This document shows, piece after piece, positions 1-7,186 of a DNA stretch of 11,756 nt. The first letter of the stretch is position 1, and the number at the start of each line of letters is the position of its first letter. Position numbers and translations under genes: made by a program. Origin of the DNA: Bdellovibrionaceae bacterium UBA1609 (GTDB taxonomy: Bacteria > Bdellovibrionota > Bdellovibrionia > Bdellovibrionales > UBA1609); NCBI GenBank assembly GCA_002321895.1, contig DCMZ01000016.1, forward strand, positions 19,861 through 31,616, read 5' to 3'. Below the pieces are notes generated by a model. It was not told where the DNA came from. It did no database searches and saw only the letters and a list, made by a program, of their open reading frames with translations.

Positions 1-708
1 TGGCAAACTGAAACAGGTGGAATAATGGTTTCACCTCTAGCGCATATAACGAAAATGAAGCCCTGTTTTGCAACAAACCCTCTGCCAGGTATTGAGCTCG
101 CTTTAATGGATCCTGATAACAACGAAATCGATGGTAATGGCGTGGAAGGTAATTTAGTCGTTAAGAGGCCTTGGCCAAGTATAGCTAGGACTGTATACGG
201 AGACCCAGAAAGATATAAAACTACCTATTTCTCCGCTTATCCAGGGAGATATTTTACTGGGGATGGGGCAAAGAGAGACATTGAGGGCGACTATCGAATT
301 ATAGGAAGAGTTGATGATGTAATTAATGTTTCTGGACATAGAATTGGCACAGCCGAAGTCGAAGATGCATTAAATCAACATTTGAAAGTTGTCGAATCAG
401 CTGTTGTTGGCTATCCCCACGATATCAAAGGGCAAGGTATATATGCATATATTGTCTGCCCTCACGAAGTGGATGATATAGATAAGTTAGTTAAAGAATT
501 ACAAGACTTTGTTTCAAAGGAAATTGGTTCATTTTCTAAACCAGAAAAAATTCAAATTGTTCAAGCGTTGCCAAAAACACGATCAGGTAAAATAATGAGA
601 AGAATTCTTAGAAAAGTGGCTGCCAATGAATTGGATAATTTTGGGGATACGAGTACACTTTTAAATCCGGAAGCTGTCGAGGACATTGTAGCTGGGCGTA
701 TATCTTAA
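1..708 (+). CDS. acs: Acetyl-CoA synthetase (AMP-forming), C-terminal part, cut by window start
   Basis: This is the C-terminal third of an ANL-superfamily acyl-CoA synthetase; the reading frame is open from base 1 and the true start lies outside the window. Family knowledge: the enzyme converts acetate, ATP and CoA to acetyl-CoA in the cytoplasm through an acetyl-adenylate. The first codons read WQTETGGIM, the adenylate-binding motif of acetyl/propionyl-CoA synthetases. Next come YFTGDGAKRD (ATP ribose-binding Asp), GRVDDVINVSGHR (hinge of the mobile C-terminal domain) and, near the end, PKTRSGKIMRR, whose Lys is the catalytic residue that acetylation silences in this family. The motif set fits Acs better than acetoacetyl-CoA synthetase; propionyl-CoA synthetase cannot be excluded from a fragment. 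The stop is 16 bases before the next gene on the same strand, so co-transcription is likely. Confidence 0.93.
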   Translation, partial: WQTETGGIMVSPLAHITKMKPCFATNPLPGIELALMDPDNNEIDGNGVEGNLVVKRPWPSIARTVYGDPERYKTTYFSAYPGRYFTGDGAKRDIEGDYRIIGRVDDVINVSGHRIGTAEVEDALNQHLKVVESAVVGYPHDIKGQGIYAYIVCPHEVDDIDKLVKELQDFVSKEIGSFSKPEKIQIVQALPKTRSGKIMRRILRKVAANELDNFGDTSTLLNPEAVEDIVAGRIS

Positions 709-724
709 AGAGGTGAGGTGAGTT

Positions 725-1384
725 TTGACTGTTGCTGTAGTTGGCGCGAATCGTGGGATTGGGTTGGAGTTTTGTAGGCAATTATCTGAAAGAGGTGATG
801 ATGTTATCGCCTTTTGCAGAACCTCTAATGCTGAATTGGAGAGTTTAAGTCTTCAAGTCATTGAGGGTTTTGACGTTTTAAGTGACGTTTGGAATCTAAA
901 AACATTGATAGAATCTACTGGGAAAGATTTTGATCAATTGATTCATGTTTCGGGAATCTACACCAGTGAAAGTCTGGATGATTTAGATTTTGACAGGATT
1001 CGTACTCAGTTCGAAGTGAATTCATTAGGACCACTAAAAGTGGTTTCCGCTTTTCGTTCATTCATGAAAAACGACGCCAAAGTTTCACTTCTCACGAGTA
1101 GAATGGGATCTATTCAGGACAATGATTCAGGAGGGATGTACGGGTACCGTATGTCGAAGTCAGCCCTGAATAGCGCTGGAAAGTCTTTGGCGATAGATTT
1201 AAAAAAAGATGGAGTTACCGTTTTAATTTTACATCCTGGCTGGGTAAGAACAGATATGACGAATCATAATGGCCTAATAGATACCAATGAATCCGTCAGT
1301 GGAATGCTCGAGATCATTGATGGCTCTACAATGGATCATTCAGGTCAATTTTTTCATACAAATGGCGAAGTATTATCATGGTAG
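725..1384 (+). CDS. CsgA-like short-chain dehydrogenase/reductase
   Basis: A 219-residue classical SDR, cytoplasmic and NAD(P)-dependent. Visible motifs are the Rossmann dinucleotide site GANRGIG (residues 7-13), the catalytic-tetrad Asn in FEVNSLGP (N99), Ser125 in LLTSRMGS, and YRMSK giving Tyr141 and Lys145. The fold is compact and resembles the C-factor/CsgA branch, a group known from Myxococcus but widespread as plain oxidoreductases; the substrate cannot be read from sequence. The start is TTG at 725: an in-frame TGA at 719 leaves no upstream option, and a doubled AGGTG Shine-Dalgarno (711-720) sits just before it. The gene lies 16 bases after acs and is probably in the same operon. Its stop nearly touches the stop of the carbonic anhydrase gene opposite. 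Confidence 0.85.
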   Translation: MTVAVVGANRGIGLEFCRQLSERGDDVIAFCRTSNAELESLSLQVIEGFDVLSDVWNLKTLIESTGKDFDQLIHVSGIYTSESLDDLDFDRIRTQFEVNSLGPLKVVSAFRSFMKNDAKVSLLTSRMGSIQDNDSGGMYGYRMSKSALNSAGKSLAIDLKKDGVTVLILHPGWVRTDMTNHNGLIDTNESVSGMLEIIDGSTMDHSGQFFHTNGEVLSW

Positions 1385-1396
1385 ATTTTTAATCTA
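1382..1396. terminator. Small AT-rich stem-loop between two convergent stops
   Basis: TAGATT-TTT-AATCTA is a perfect 6-bp inverted repeat with a 3-base loop, overlapping the stop codons of both the SDR (+) and the carbonic anhydrase (-). Its position between converging genes suggests a weak bidirectional terminator. The stem is short and AT-rich with no strong flanking T-run, so the assignment is tentative. Confidence 0.3.
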
Positions 1397-2015
1397 AATG
1401 ATAAATCTCCATGATGTTATTGATGATTTTTTCAAAATCTATTTTTAAGTCTATTAGTTTCCCGGTATTAATATCGAACACCCAGCCATAAACCTTTAGA
1501 CCTCTATTTCGATAAGCTTTCTGTACAGCTGCCGTTTTAATAACGTTTATACACTGCTCTTGTACGTTGAGTTCGACAAGCCTTTTATATCTTTCACTTT
1601 CATTTTCAATTTTATTTAACTCAGTAGAGTGTAGTCTGTATACATCTCTAATATTTCTTAACCAGGGATTTAAAATTCCAAGGTCTTTACTTTCCATGGC
1701 TGCTTTGACTCCACCGCACCCATAGTGGCCACAGACTATTAGGTGATCCACTTCTAAATGTGTGACCGCGTATTCAATGACGCTCATAGCACTCAAATCA
1801 ATGCTGCTAATCATGTTGGCTATGTTCCGATGGACAAAAACCTCTCCGGGTTCCGCCCCCATAAGTTCTTCTGCTGTTACTCTGCTGTCAGAACATCCAA
1901 TGTATAATACTTTGGGTTTTTGTCCCTTGCTAAGATTCTTAAAATAATCTTTGTCATTGGATAATCGACTTTGAATCCATTCTTTGTTGTTTTCCAGAAT
2001 TTTATCAATCTTCAT
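1389..2015 (-). CDS. can: Beta-class carbonic anhydrase
   Basis: A 208-residue beta-carbonic anhydrase, about the usual length, which interconverts CO2 and bicarbonate in the cytoplasm. The zinc site is complete: CSDSR supplies Cys41 and the Asp-Arg dyad, and HYGCGG supplies His97 and Cys100. HRNIAN and NVxEQ further support the family. I place the start at the ATG at 2015 because TAGGA lies just upstream and MKIDKILENNKEW matches the usual family N-terminus; an in-frame GTG at 2048 would add 11 residues with no good ribosome site. The gene is third in a minus-strand series, about 80 bases after tag. That gap contains a TTGAAA on the minus strand (2099-2094) that could be a -35 of its own promoter, but no convincing -10 follows at the right spacing. 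Confidence 0.95.
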   Translation of the reverse strand: MKIDKILENNKEWIQSRLSNDKDYFKNLSKGQKPKVLYIGCSDSRVTAEELMGAEPGEVFVHRNIANMISSIDLSAMSVIEYAVTHLEVDHLIVCGHYGCGGVKAAMESKDLGILNPWLRNIRDVYRLHSTELNKIENESERYKRLVELNVQEQCINVIKTAAVQKAYRNRGLKVYGWVFDINTGKLIDLKIDFEKIINNIMEIYHLD

Positions 2016-2095
2016 AAATCCTACCGAGTTGTCATTCAAATCACACACTACACCAATTAGTGATTTAATTCATATCTAAAACTGAGATTATTATT

Positions 2096-2662
2096 TCAAT
2101 TGTTAGCAGGGTGTAGGAAGCATTTTCGACTATGATCGTTCACAAGTCCCGCGGCCTGCAGGTAAGAATAGACAATAGTAGAGCCAACGAACTTAAATCC
2201 TCTAGCTTTTAAATCCTTGGAGATAGTATCACTAAGCTCTGTTTTGGAAGGATAATCCTTTAGAAGCTTATAATTATTCTGAATGGGCGAATTATCGACG
2301 TAACGCCAAATAAATTTATTAAAGCTCCCAAACTCTTTTCGTACTCGAATAAAAGCTTTGGCATTTGTAATTGTAGATTCTACTTTTAGACGATTTCTTA
2401 CAATACCAGGATTTTTTAACAGACTCTCTACTTTCCGATTATTGTACTTAGCAATTTTCTCAAACTGAAATTGATCAAAAGCGATTCGATAGTTTTCTCG
2501 TTTGTTAAGGATAGTTTCCCAGCTTAATCCAGCCTGAGCTCCTTCAAGAGTTAAATATTCAAAATGTTTTCTATCGCTACGAATGGGGCGTCCCCATTCG
2601 TAATCATGATATTTTACGTATTTCGGGTTAGTGAGTTTTAACCAGGGGCAACGCGTTTTCAT
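2096..2662 (-). CDS. tag: DNA-3-methyladenine glycosylase I
   Basis: A 188-residue TAG-family base-excision glycosylase that removes N3-methyladenine from alkylated DNA. The structural zinc ligands are all visible: Cys5 (RCPW), His19 (YHDYEWG), His177 and Cys181 (NDHSRKC). The catalytic/recognition Glu40 is in LEGAQAGLSW, and the helix-hairpin-helix-like segment ends with RGFKFVGSTIVYSYLQAAGLVNDH, a family signature. The ATG at 2662 matches the family N-terminus (M-x-x-x-CPW). It begins 17 bases after the stop of the small lipoprotein gene on the same strand, so it is likely co-transcribed with it. A second alkylation-repair glycosylase starts at 3237 on the other strand. Confidence 0.95.
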   Translation of the reverse strand: MKTRCPWLKLTNPKYVKYHDYEWGRPIRSDRKHFEYLTLEGAQAGLSWETILNKRENYRIAFDQFQFEKIAKYNNRKVESLLKNPGIVRNRLKVESTITNAKAFIRVRKEFGSFNKFIWRYVDNSPIQNNYKLLKDYPSKTELSDTISKDLKARGFKFVGSTIVYSYLQAAGLVNDHSRKCFLHPANN

Positions 2663-2679
2663 TAAAGTACCCTTGGGTT

Positions 2680-3018
2680 TTACTTACAAGTAAAGCCAGC
2701 ACTAGTTAAATTATTAACCATTCGGGTTTTTACATTTTCACAGTGTGAAGTACCATTCGTTGAACTAGCAACGGCAGAAGTTTTTCCTTGCTTAGTGTAG
2801 GAAACTTCACATCCTGAGTTGATAGATTTTACTTCGATGGTTCTTGTGTCACTATCTACAGTGCAGGTGGTGCCACCATTAGTGTTGCTCTGGGGGGCTT
2901 TTTTTACGTTTTCGGCAGCCTTGGCTGGAGCTGTTGTGTCTTCAGAACTCTCTTTTTTGGATGCTGGTGAACAAGCGACTACAAGTAAAGCTATTATGGC
3001 AATGGCCAATGTTTTCAT
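2680..3018 (-). CDS. Small Cys-rich lipoprotein of unknown function
   Basis: A 112-residue predicted lipoprotein. Residues 1-15 are a short hydrophobic signal ending LLVVA-C, a lipobox with Cys16 as the lipidated residue. Residues 17-50 are a Ser/Thr/Ala/Lys-rich low-complexity linker. Residues 51-112 form a small domain with four cysteines at 52, 70, 93 and 111, suited to two disulfides in the periplasm. I do not recognise the family. The start is ATG at 3018, with AGGAAGGA a few bases upstream. It is the first gene of a minus-strand run with tag 17 bases downstream; that pairing gives no obvious functional link and may only reflect shared transcription. Confidence 0.75.
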   Translation of the reverse strand: MKTLAIAIIALLVVACSPASKKESSEDTTAPAKAAENVKKAPQSNTNGGTTCTVDSDTRTIEVKSINSGCEVSYTKQGKTSAVASSTNGTSHCENVKTRMVNNLTSAGFTCK

Positions 3019-3045
3019 GATGATATCCTTCCTGTTTGTATGGAA

Positions 3046-3074
3046 ATGATACCGTAAATTGGCCTAGGACCCAA
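3046..3074 (-). promoter_or_regulatory. Candidate sigma70 promoter for the lipoprotein-tag transcript
   Basis: On the minus strand, TTGGGT (3074-3069) and TATCAT (3051-3046) are separated by exactly 17 bases. The -10 matches consensus at five of six positions; the -35 at only three. Transcription would begin near 3039, leaving about 20 bases of leader carrying the AGGAAGGA ribosome site before the ATG at 3018. Confidence 0.4.
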
Positions 3075-3236
3075 TTGTGGCGCTGCGCAATAATCCACTT
3101 TATAACAGTAAGGCTGGATGGGTGGGGTCGAGTGAGTCTCGGATCAAAGTGCTCATGAGATAATCACAATTTCCTGTCTATGGGATAGCGAACAAAGGAG
3201 TTTGCGCCTCGGGTTCAGTTGTCTTAAGTAGTAGAT

Positions 3237-4385
3237 ATGAGAATAGAGACTTTAAGTCGGAAAAAAGTACGAGACATAGTTTATTCAAATCTTTTTATGG
3301 AGGGGATGGATGCCACTCCTTTAAGGGTGATCCGGCATCTCGGGTATGTGCAGATTGATACGATTTCTGTAGTGGAGCGGGCTCATCATCATGTCTTTTG
3401 GGTTAGAAATAATGAATATCAACCCATAGAGTTGGATCGATTGGTCGAAAAACGAAAAGTTTTTGAGTATTGGAGTCATGCGGCTTCTTATCTGCCTATG
3501 CAAGACTACAAGTATTCCCTCATTCGTAAGAGTGAATTTGCCAGTCGTACAAGTGCTTGGTTTCCTCGAGATGCAAAAATGATGAGAGAGATTTTGAAAC
3601 GAATTGAGATAGATGGTCCATTGAAGTCTTCAGACTTTAAACAAGATAGTGGTCGAAAGGGATCTGGATGGTGGGATTGGAAGCCAGCTAAAAAAGCTTT
3701 AGAGCGATTGTTCTTGGAAGGTCAATTAGAGGTTTCTAAACGGGAAGGATTTCATAAGGTATATGATCTGCCAGAGAGGGTGCTGCCGGTTTCGACGGAC
3801 CTTTCGACGCCCACTCAGCAAGAGTATTTAAGGTATCTGATTCGCAGGACGTTAGGTTCTCATGGGATAGCCAGTGCGACTGAAATTGGCTATCTACAGA
3901 AGAAAAAGATAAAAGACCAGATTCAAACAGAACTGGAGGAGATGGTTTTAGCCGGTGAAGTTGTAAAAATAAAGGTCACCGATTTGATGGATGACTATTT
4001 TTGTTATCCAAAAACTCTCAATGTTAAGCCAAGGATCGGTTCTAAGATAAAAATCATTTCTCCCTTTGATAACTTTTCCATCCAGCGGAGTAAACTGCAG
4101 AATCTTTTTAACTTTGACTATCAAATCGAATGTTATGTGCCTGAACAGAAGCGTAAATTTGGTTATTTTTGCTTGCCGATTTTTAAAGGGGCCCAGGCTT
4201 TGGGGAGAGTCGATTGCAAAGCTCATAGGAAAGAAAAGGAATTTGAAATTAAATCTCTTCACTATGAAAAAGGTGTGGATCAAAAGTCTATCGCAAAGCC
4301 GCTCCTGAGGGAATTAACTCGGTTTTCGAGATTTAACGGAGGGGCGCTCTCGGAGGAATCTAAGAAGCTCATATCAAGAGAGTAG
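3237..4385 (+). CDS. AlkX/YcaQ-type DNA glycosylase, winged-helix (HTH_42) family
   Basis: A 382-residue protein of the YcaQ/AlkZ-like family (HTH_42, three tandem winged-helix domains). Members excise bulky alkylated bases and, in the YcaQ/AlkX branch, unhook interstrand crosslinks. The N-terminal catalytic signature is clear: LGYVQIDTISVVERAHH with Gln39-x-Asp41, the Q-x-D of the AlkX branch rather than the Q-x-Q of AlkZ. KVFEYWSHAASYLP follows at about residues 73-86, another conserved block. Length is typical. The ATG at 3237 is the first available start after an in-frame TAA at 3225; the Shine-Dalgarno is weak. It stands alone on the plus strand, about 0.6 kb from tag, another alkylation-repair glycosylase. 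Confidence 0.88.
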   Translation: MRIETLSRKKVRDIVYSNLFMEGMDATPLRVIRHLGYVQIDTISVVERAHHHVFWVRNNEYQPIELDRLVEKRKVFEYWSHAASYLPMQDYKYSLIRKSEFASRTSAWFPRDAKMMREILKRIEIDGPLKSSDFKQDSGRKGSGWWDWKPAKKALERLFLEGQLEVSKREGFHKVYDLPERVLPVSTDLSTPTQQEYLRYLIRRTLGSHGIASATEIGYLQKKKIKDQIQTELEEMVLAGEVVKIKVTDLMDDYFCYPKTLNVKPRIGSKIKIISPFDNFSIQRSKLQNLFNFDYQIECYVPEQKRKFGYFCLPIFKGAQALGRVDCKAHRKEKEFEIKSLHYEKGVDQKSIAKPLLRELTRFSRFNGGALSEESKKLISRE

Positions 4386-4555
4386 AAAATATTTTAAATC
4401 TTATCTTCCTGTCGGTCTGTTTCCGGCCGCCCCTATAAATAAAATATATTTGTTCGCAACCTGCCGCTTTCAATAAAAAGACATTTAATTCATTTGAATT
4501 CCACAATTGGACAACATTTAGCTGTTAAATTTAGTTGTATGGAGGGAGAGTCCAG
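4386..4555. other. Intergenic region upstream of the dioxygenase-like gene
   Basis: AT-rich, 170 bases. It contains a perfect palindrome, AATTCA-TT-TGAATT, at 4487-4500, and possible -35 elements TTGAAT (4494-4499) and TTGGAC (4507-4512), each followed 17 bases later only by poor -10 candidates (TTTAGC and TTTAGT). A promoter for the gene at 4556 must lie here, but none stands out. The palindrome could be an operator. Confidence 0.3.
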
Positions 4556-5446
4556 ATGTCGAAAAATAGAACGAATTTGAAAAGAAGAGAACTTTTAAAG
4601 CTCGGCGGGAAAGTCGCCACTGTGGGGGCTGTCGCTGGACTTAGTCAGCTTTTTGTGGGCTGTGGGGACAATCAACTGCAAGCGCCGACAAGTAGTGGTA
4701 ATGCTTTTGACGAGGAAACTGGAAACAATTCTGGAGATTACTCGGAGATTGGTACCACATACGATGGCTGGGCAGCAGGCACTACTGAATTAATTTCTGT
4801 GGATTATCCTGATGATTCTATTTTTGAGCAATCAAATTCCTGCTCACTAGCAGTGACCCAGCAAACGACTTTGGGACCCTGCTATTTTGCCGATAGCACT
4901 GGAGAAGATATTTCATTGGGTCTTTCCGGTTTACCTATGCAATTGTGTCTTAGGCTTGTTGATTCTAACTGTAACCCTTTAACTGGGTATAAAATTGAGA
5001 TCTGGCATAGCGATATCAGAGGTGTATATTCAGGAGATACTAGTGAATCTTCGGATGCAAGCTCTTTCGCTGGTAACTTTTGTACGGGTGGCGACTCAGC
5101 AGCTGAAAATAGCACTTGGTATAGAGGGCTATTGAGTACAGATTCAAATGGTCGTGTTAACTTTAAGACTCACTTTCCCGGATGGTATAGTGGCCGGACG
5201 ATCCATATTCATTTTGCAGTGGTAGATAGTTATAATAACCGACAGCTTATATCTCAACTTTGCTTTACCGATGATTTTGCGGATTATATCTGCACGAACC
5301 ATGGCCTATATAGCGGCCGAGGCGTACAAGATACTCCATTGGCCAGAGATAATGTTTTCCCTTCAGATTATGAAGACTTTGTTCTAAGCACTGAACAAAA
5401 TGAAGACGGTACGCTTCTAGCTTACCATACCATTAAGTTGGTTTAG
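4556..5446 (+). CDS. Exported intradiol ring-cleavage dioxygenase-like protein, Tat-type lipoprotein
   Basis: A 296-residue protein with an export signal and an intradiol dioxygenase domain (protocatechuate 3,4-dioxygenase fold). The N-terminus has twin arginines in LKRRELLKLGG (Arg10-Arg11), a hydrophobic stretch, and LFVGC with Cys36 as probable lipid site; an acidic, Ser/Thr-rich linker follows to about residue 95. In the domain (about 96-296), all four Fe(III) ligands of the family align: Tyr158 (RGVYSG), Tyr211 (FPGWYSGR), His217 and His219 (TIHIHF). Extra cysteines (96, 109, 131, 139, 176 and two later) suggest disulfides outside the cytoplasm. The ATG at 4556 is preferred: GGAGGG (4541-4546) is well placed, whereas the in-frame TTG at 4535 lies upstream of it. 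Aromatic substrate unknown; no catabolic genes adjoin it. Cytoplasmic ring-cleavage enzymes lack such signals. Confidence 0.85.
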   Translation: MSKNRTNLKRRELLKLGGKVATVGAVAGLSQLFVGCGDNQLQAPTSSGNAFDEETGNNSGDYSEIGTTYDGWAAGTTELISVDYPDDSIFEQSNSCSLAVTQQTTLGPCYFADSTGEDISLGLSGLPMQLCLRLVDSNCNPLTGYKIEIWHSDIRGVYSGDTSESSDASSFAGNFCTGGDSAAENSTWYRGLLSTDSNGRVNFKTHFPGWYSGRTIHIHFAVVDSYNNRQLISQLCFTDDFADYICTNHGLYSGRGVQDTPLARDNVFPSDYEDFVLSTEQNEDGTLLAYHTIKLV

Positions 5447-5455
5447 TAAAACAAG

Positions 5456-5482
5456 GTCTATGGAGTTGGCAGCTCCGTAGAC
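5456..5482 (-). terminator. Stem-loop at the end of the truC-like gene
   Basis: A 10-bp stem (5456-5465 with 5473-5482, one G-T pair) with a 7-base loop covers the last codons and stop of the minus-strand pseudouridine synthase gene and lies just past the stop of the converging dioxygenase gene. On the minus strand it is followed by CTTGTTTTA, a broken T-tract, so termination of the minus-strand transcript is plausible. No T-run follows on the plus strand. Confidence 0.4.
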
Positions 5483-6150
5483 TCCAGTTGCTCGATAACG
5501 GACATAAGTTCATCAGGCAGTTCACAATGAACATGGATCATTTTGTTTTCTACAGGACAGACAAATTGAAGTGCGGAGCAGTGTAAAAAAATTCTATGCA
5601 AGTCAAAATTATCTTTAAACTTTTTGTTTAACCAACCTTTTCCATAATTTACGTCTCCCACAAGGTGGTGCATTTCATACTCGAAGTGTCGTCTTATTTG
5701 GTGTCGCCTTCCAGTTTCGATACAGGCTTCTACCCAACTGACTTCCTTGAAAGGCCTTAGAACTTTGTACCGAGTGAGAGCATTTCGTTTAATTTTCTTT
5801 TCGTCCGAAAGTGGTCGGTCGAACTGACCCTCCGTTGGATTAAGGTGTCCGCGACATAGAAGTAAATATTTTTTTAAAGCACTTTTTTCCGAAATGGCCG
5901 ACTGTAGTTTGGCAGTGATCAATGAGTTGAATGCCATGATTAAATTGCCCGAGGTGGAACGATCTAGTCGATGAACAGGAAAGACTTTTTTGCCCAATTG
6001 GTCCCGCAAAGTTTGAAGCACAACAGGGGCCGACTCGGCCCCAGCCGTACGATGTACTACGTATCCTGAGGGTTTGTTCAGAACGCAATAGTGGTCAGTT
6101 TCGTGCAGAATTTCAAGTTCAGGGGGGTTCATAAAGAGGACTTTTCCCAT
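5458..6150 (-). CDS. truC: RluA-family pseudouridine synthase, TruC-like
   Basis: A 230-residue pseudouridine synthase of the RluA family. HRLDRSTSG (His60-Gly67) holds the catalytic Asp63, and KPSGYVVH precedes it as the usual first motif. The later block ETGRRHQIRRHF followed by HHLVGDVNYGKG is the pattern typical of TruC, which makes pseudouridine-65 in some tRNAs. There is no S4 domain, also as in TruC. Subfamily choice rests on these motifs, so a 23S rRNA target is possible. The start is uncertain: ATG at 6150 or ATG at 6132 (MNPPELEIL), neither with a good Shine-Dalgarno. It converges on the dioxygenase gene with an 11-base gap. Confidence 0.88.
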   Translation of the reverse strand: MGKVLFMNPPELEILHETDHYCVLNKPSGYVVHRTAGAESAPVVLQTLRDQLGKKVFPVHRLDRSTSGNLIMAFNSLITAKLQSAISEKSALKKYLLLCRGHLNPTEGQFDRPLSDEKKIKRNALTRYKVLRPFKEVSWVEACIETGRRHQIRRHFEYEMHHLVGDVNYGKGWLNKKFKDNFDLHRIFLHCSALQFVCPVENKMIHVHCELPDELMSVIEQLESTELPTP

Positions 6151-6286
6151 TGTTGTTAATGTGTATTAACTCACTTTGAGCCATAAAACTATGAGTTGAT
6201 GAGTGTTGGTTCTCAATAGAATAGAGTTCGTCGCAGGGCATCTATTTACAATTGTAGATTTAGGAGTCTTCTAAGTGTTCAAAGCG

Positions 6287-6315
6287 TTGAATATATACAA
6301 AAAAGTTCCTATAGT
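6287..6315 (+). promoter_or_regulatory. Sigma70-type promoter for the 3-hydroxybutyrate dehydrogenase gene
   Basis: TTGAAT (6287-6292) and TATAGT (6310-6315) are spaced by exactly 17 bases; they match consensus at four and five of six positions. Transcription would start near 6322, giving a leader of about 95 bases. A 10-bp palindrome, TACAATTGTA (6247-6256), lies 30 bases upstream of the -35 and could bind a regulator. A second TATAAT at 6400-6405 has no acceptable -35 and lies too close to the start codon. Confidence 0.55.
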
Positions 6316-6416
6316 TTTGCGGGATATTTATATAGGCAGATACAAAAGGTGAGTCAGAGTCCTGTAAATCCATGACGTTTTAAAAATTGAATCTTTATTT
6401 ATAATTGGAGTGAAAA

Positions 6417-7160
6417 ATGAGTAAAACAGCGATTGTAACTGGAGCAGCCAGCGGAATTGGCTTAGCGATAGCGAAAAAGTTTAAGCAAGAAGGATATGCT
6501 ACTTTTTGCTGGGATATTCAGTCACCAGAGGCTGAGCATGAAATAGAATTCGTACACTGCGATGTAAGTAAAGAAAGTGCAGTGGTTGAAGCTTATAATG
6601 TTGTAAAGCAAAAGTCTGGACCCGCAGATGTGTTGGTGAACAACTGCGGACTTCAGTTTATGGCACCTCTTGAAGAGTTTCCCATCGAAAAATGGAATCA
6701 GCTCATCGGAGTTTTATTAACGGGAACTTTTCTTTGTTCCAAAACAGTATTTTCAGATATGAAGTCTCAGAAGTCGGGAAGAATTGTTAATATCAGTTCT
6801 ATTCATGGCAAAGTAGCTAGTCCATTTAAGGCGGCATATGTTTCGGCCAAACACGGAGTTCATGGGCTCAGCAAAGTGATGGCCGTCGAAGGTGCTGAGC
6901 ATGGCATTACAGTGAATAACATTTGTCCCGGTTTTGTGGATACCCCGCTTATGCGTAATCAAGTTAAAAAACAAATGGAACTCAACTCAATGAGTGAAGA
7001 AGAGGTTTTGGAAAAGATTTTTCTTAAGGCTCAAGATATCAAAAAGCTGACGTCTCCTGAACAGATTGCAGATCTTACCTACTTTTTGACGACAGATTCT
7101 GCATCAACAATTACAGGAGAATCCTATAGTGTTTCTGGTGGTTGGGGTATGGGCCATTAG
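6417..7160 (+). CDS. bdhA: 3-hydroxybutyrate dehydrogenase (SDR family)
   Basis: A 247-residue SDR that oxidises D-3-hydroxybutyrate to acetoacetate with NAD+. Visible are TGAASGIG (residues 8-15), Asp33 at the end of the second strand (NAD preference), NNCGLQF (75-81; Gln80 belongs to the substrate pocket in this family), and the catalytic Ser128, Tyr141 and Lys145 in SSIHG and YVSAKHG. GLQFMAPLEEFPIEKWN, SPFKAAYVSAKHG, NNICPGFVDTPL and the C-terminal ITGESYSVSGGWG all match the 3-hydroxybutyrate dehydrogenase group rather than acetoacetyl-CoA reductases. TGGAG six bases before the ATG fixes the start. It converges on a GntP-family permease 26 bases away, which supports the assignment. The window shows no PHB synthase or depolymerase. 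Confidence 0.9.
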   Translation: MSKTAIVTGAASGIGLAIAKKFKQEGYATFCWDIQSPEAEHEIEFVHCDVSKESAVVEAYNVVKQKSGPADVLVNNCGLQFMAPLEEFPIEKWNQLIGVLLTGTFLCSKTVFSDMKSQKSGRIVNISSIHGKVASPFKAAYVSAKHGVHGLSKVMAVEGAEHGITVNNICPGFVDTPLMRNQVKKQMELNSMSEEEVLEKIFLKAQDIKKLTSPEQIADLTYFLTTDSASTITGESYSVSGGWGMGH

Positions 7161-7186
7161 AGTTTGTAATGACCCATTGGTAAAAC

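Noticed and set aside
725..1384. Naming the SDR as the developmental C-signal gene csgA
   Set aside because: Only subfamily resemblance is visible; such SDRs occur in many non-fruiting bacteria.
2819..3049. Plus-strand frame with hydrophobic stretches opposite the lipoprotein gene
   Set aside because: Hydrophobicity arises from the complement of the Ala/Ser-rich linker and signal peptide; the minus-strand gene has promoter, ribosome site and lipobox.
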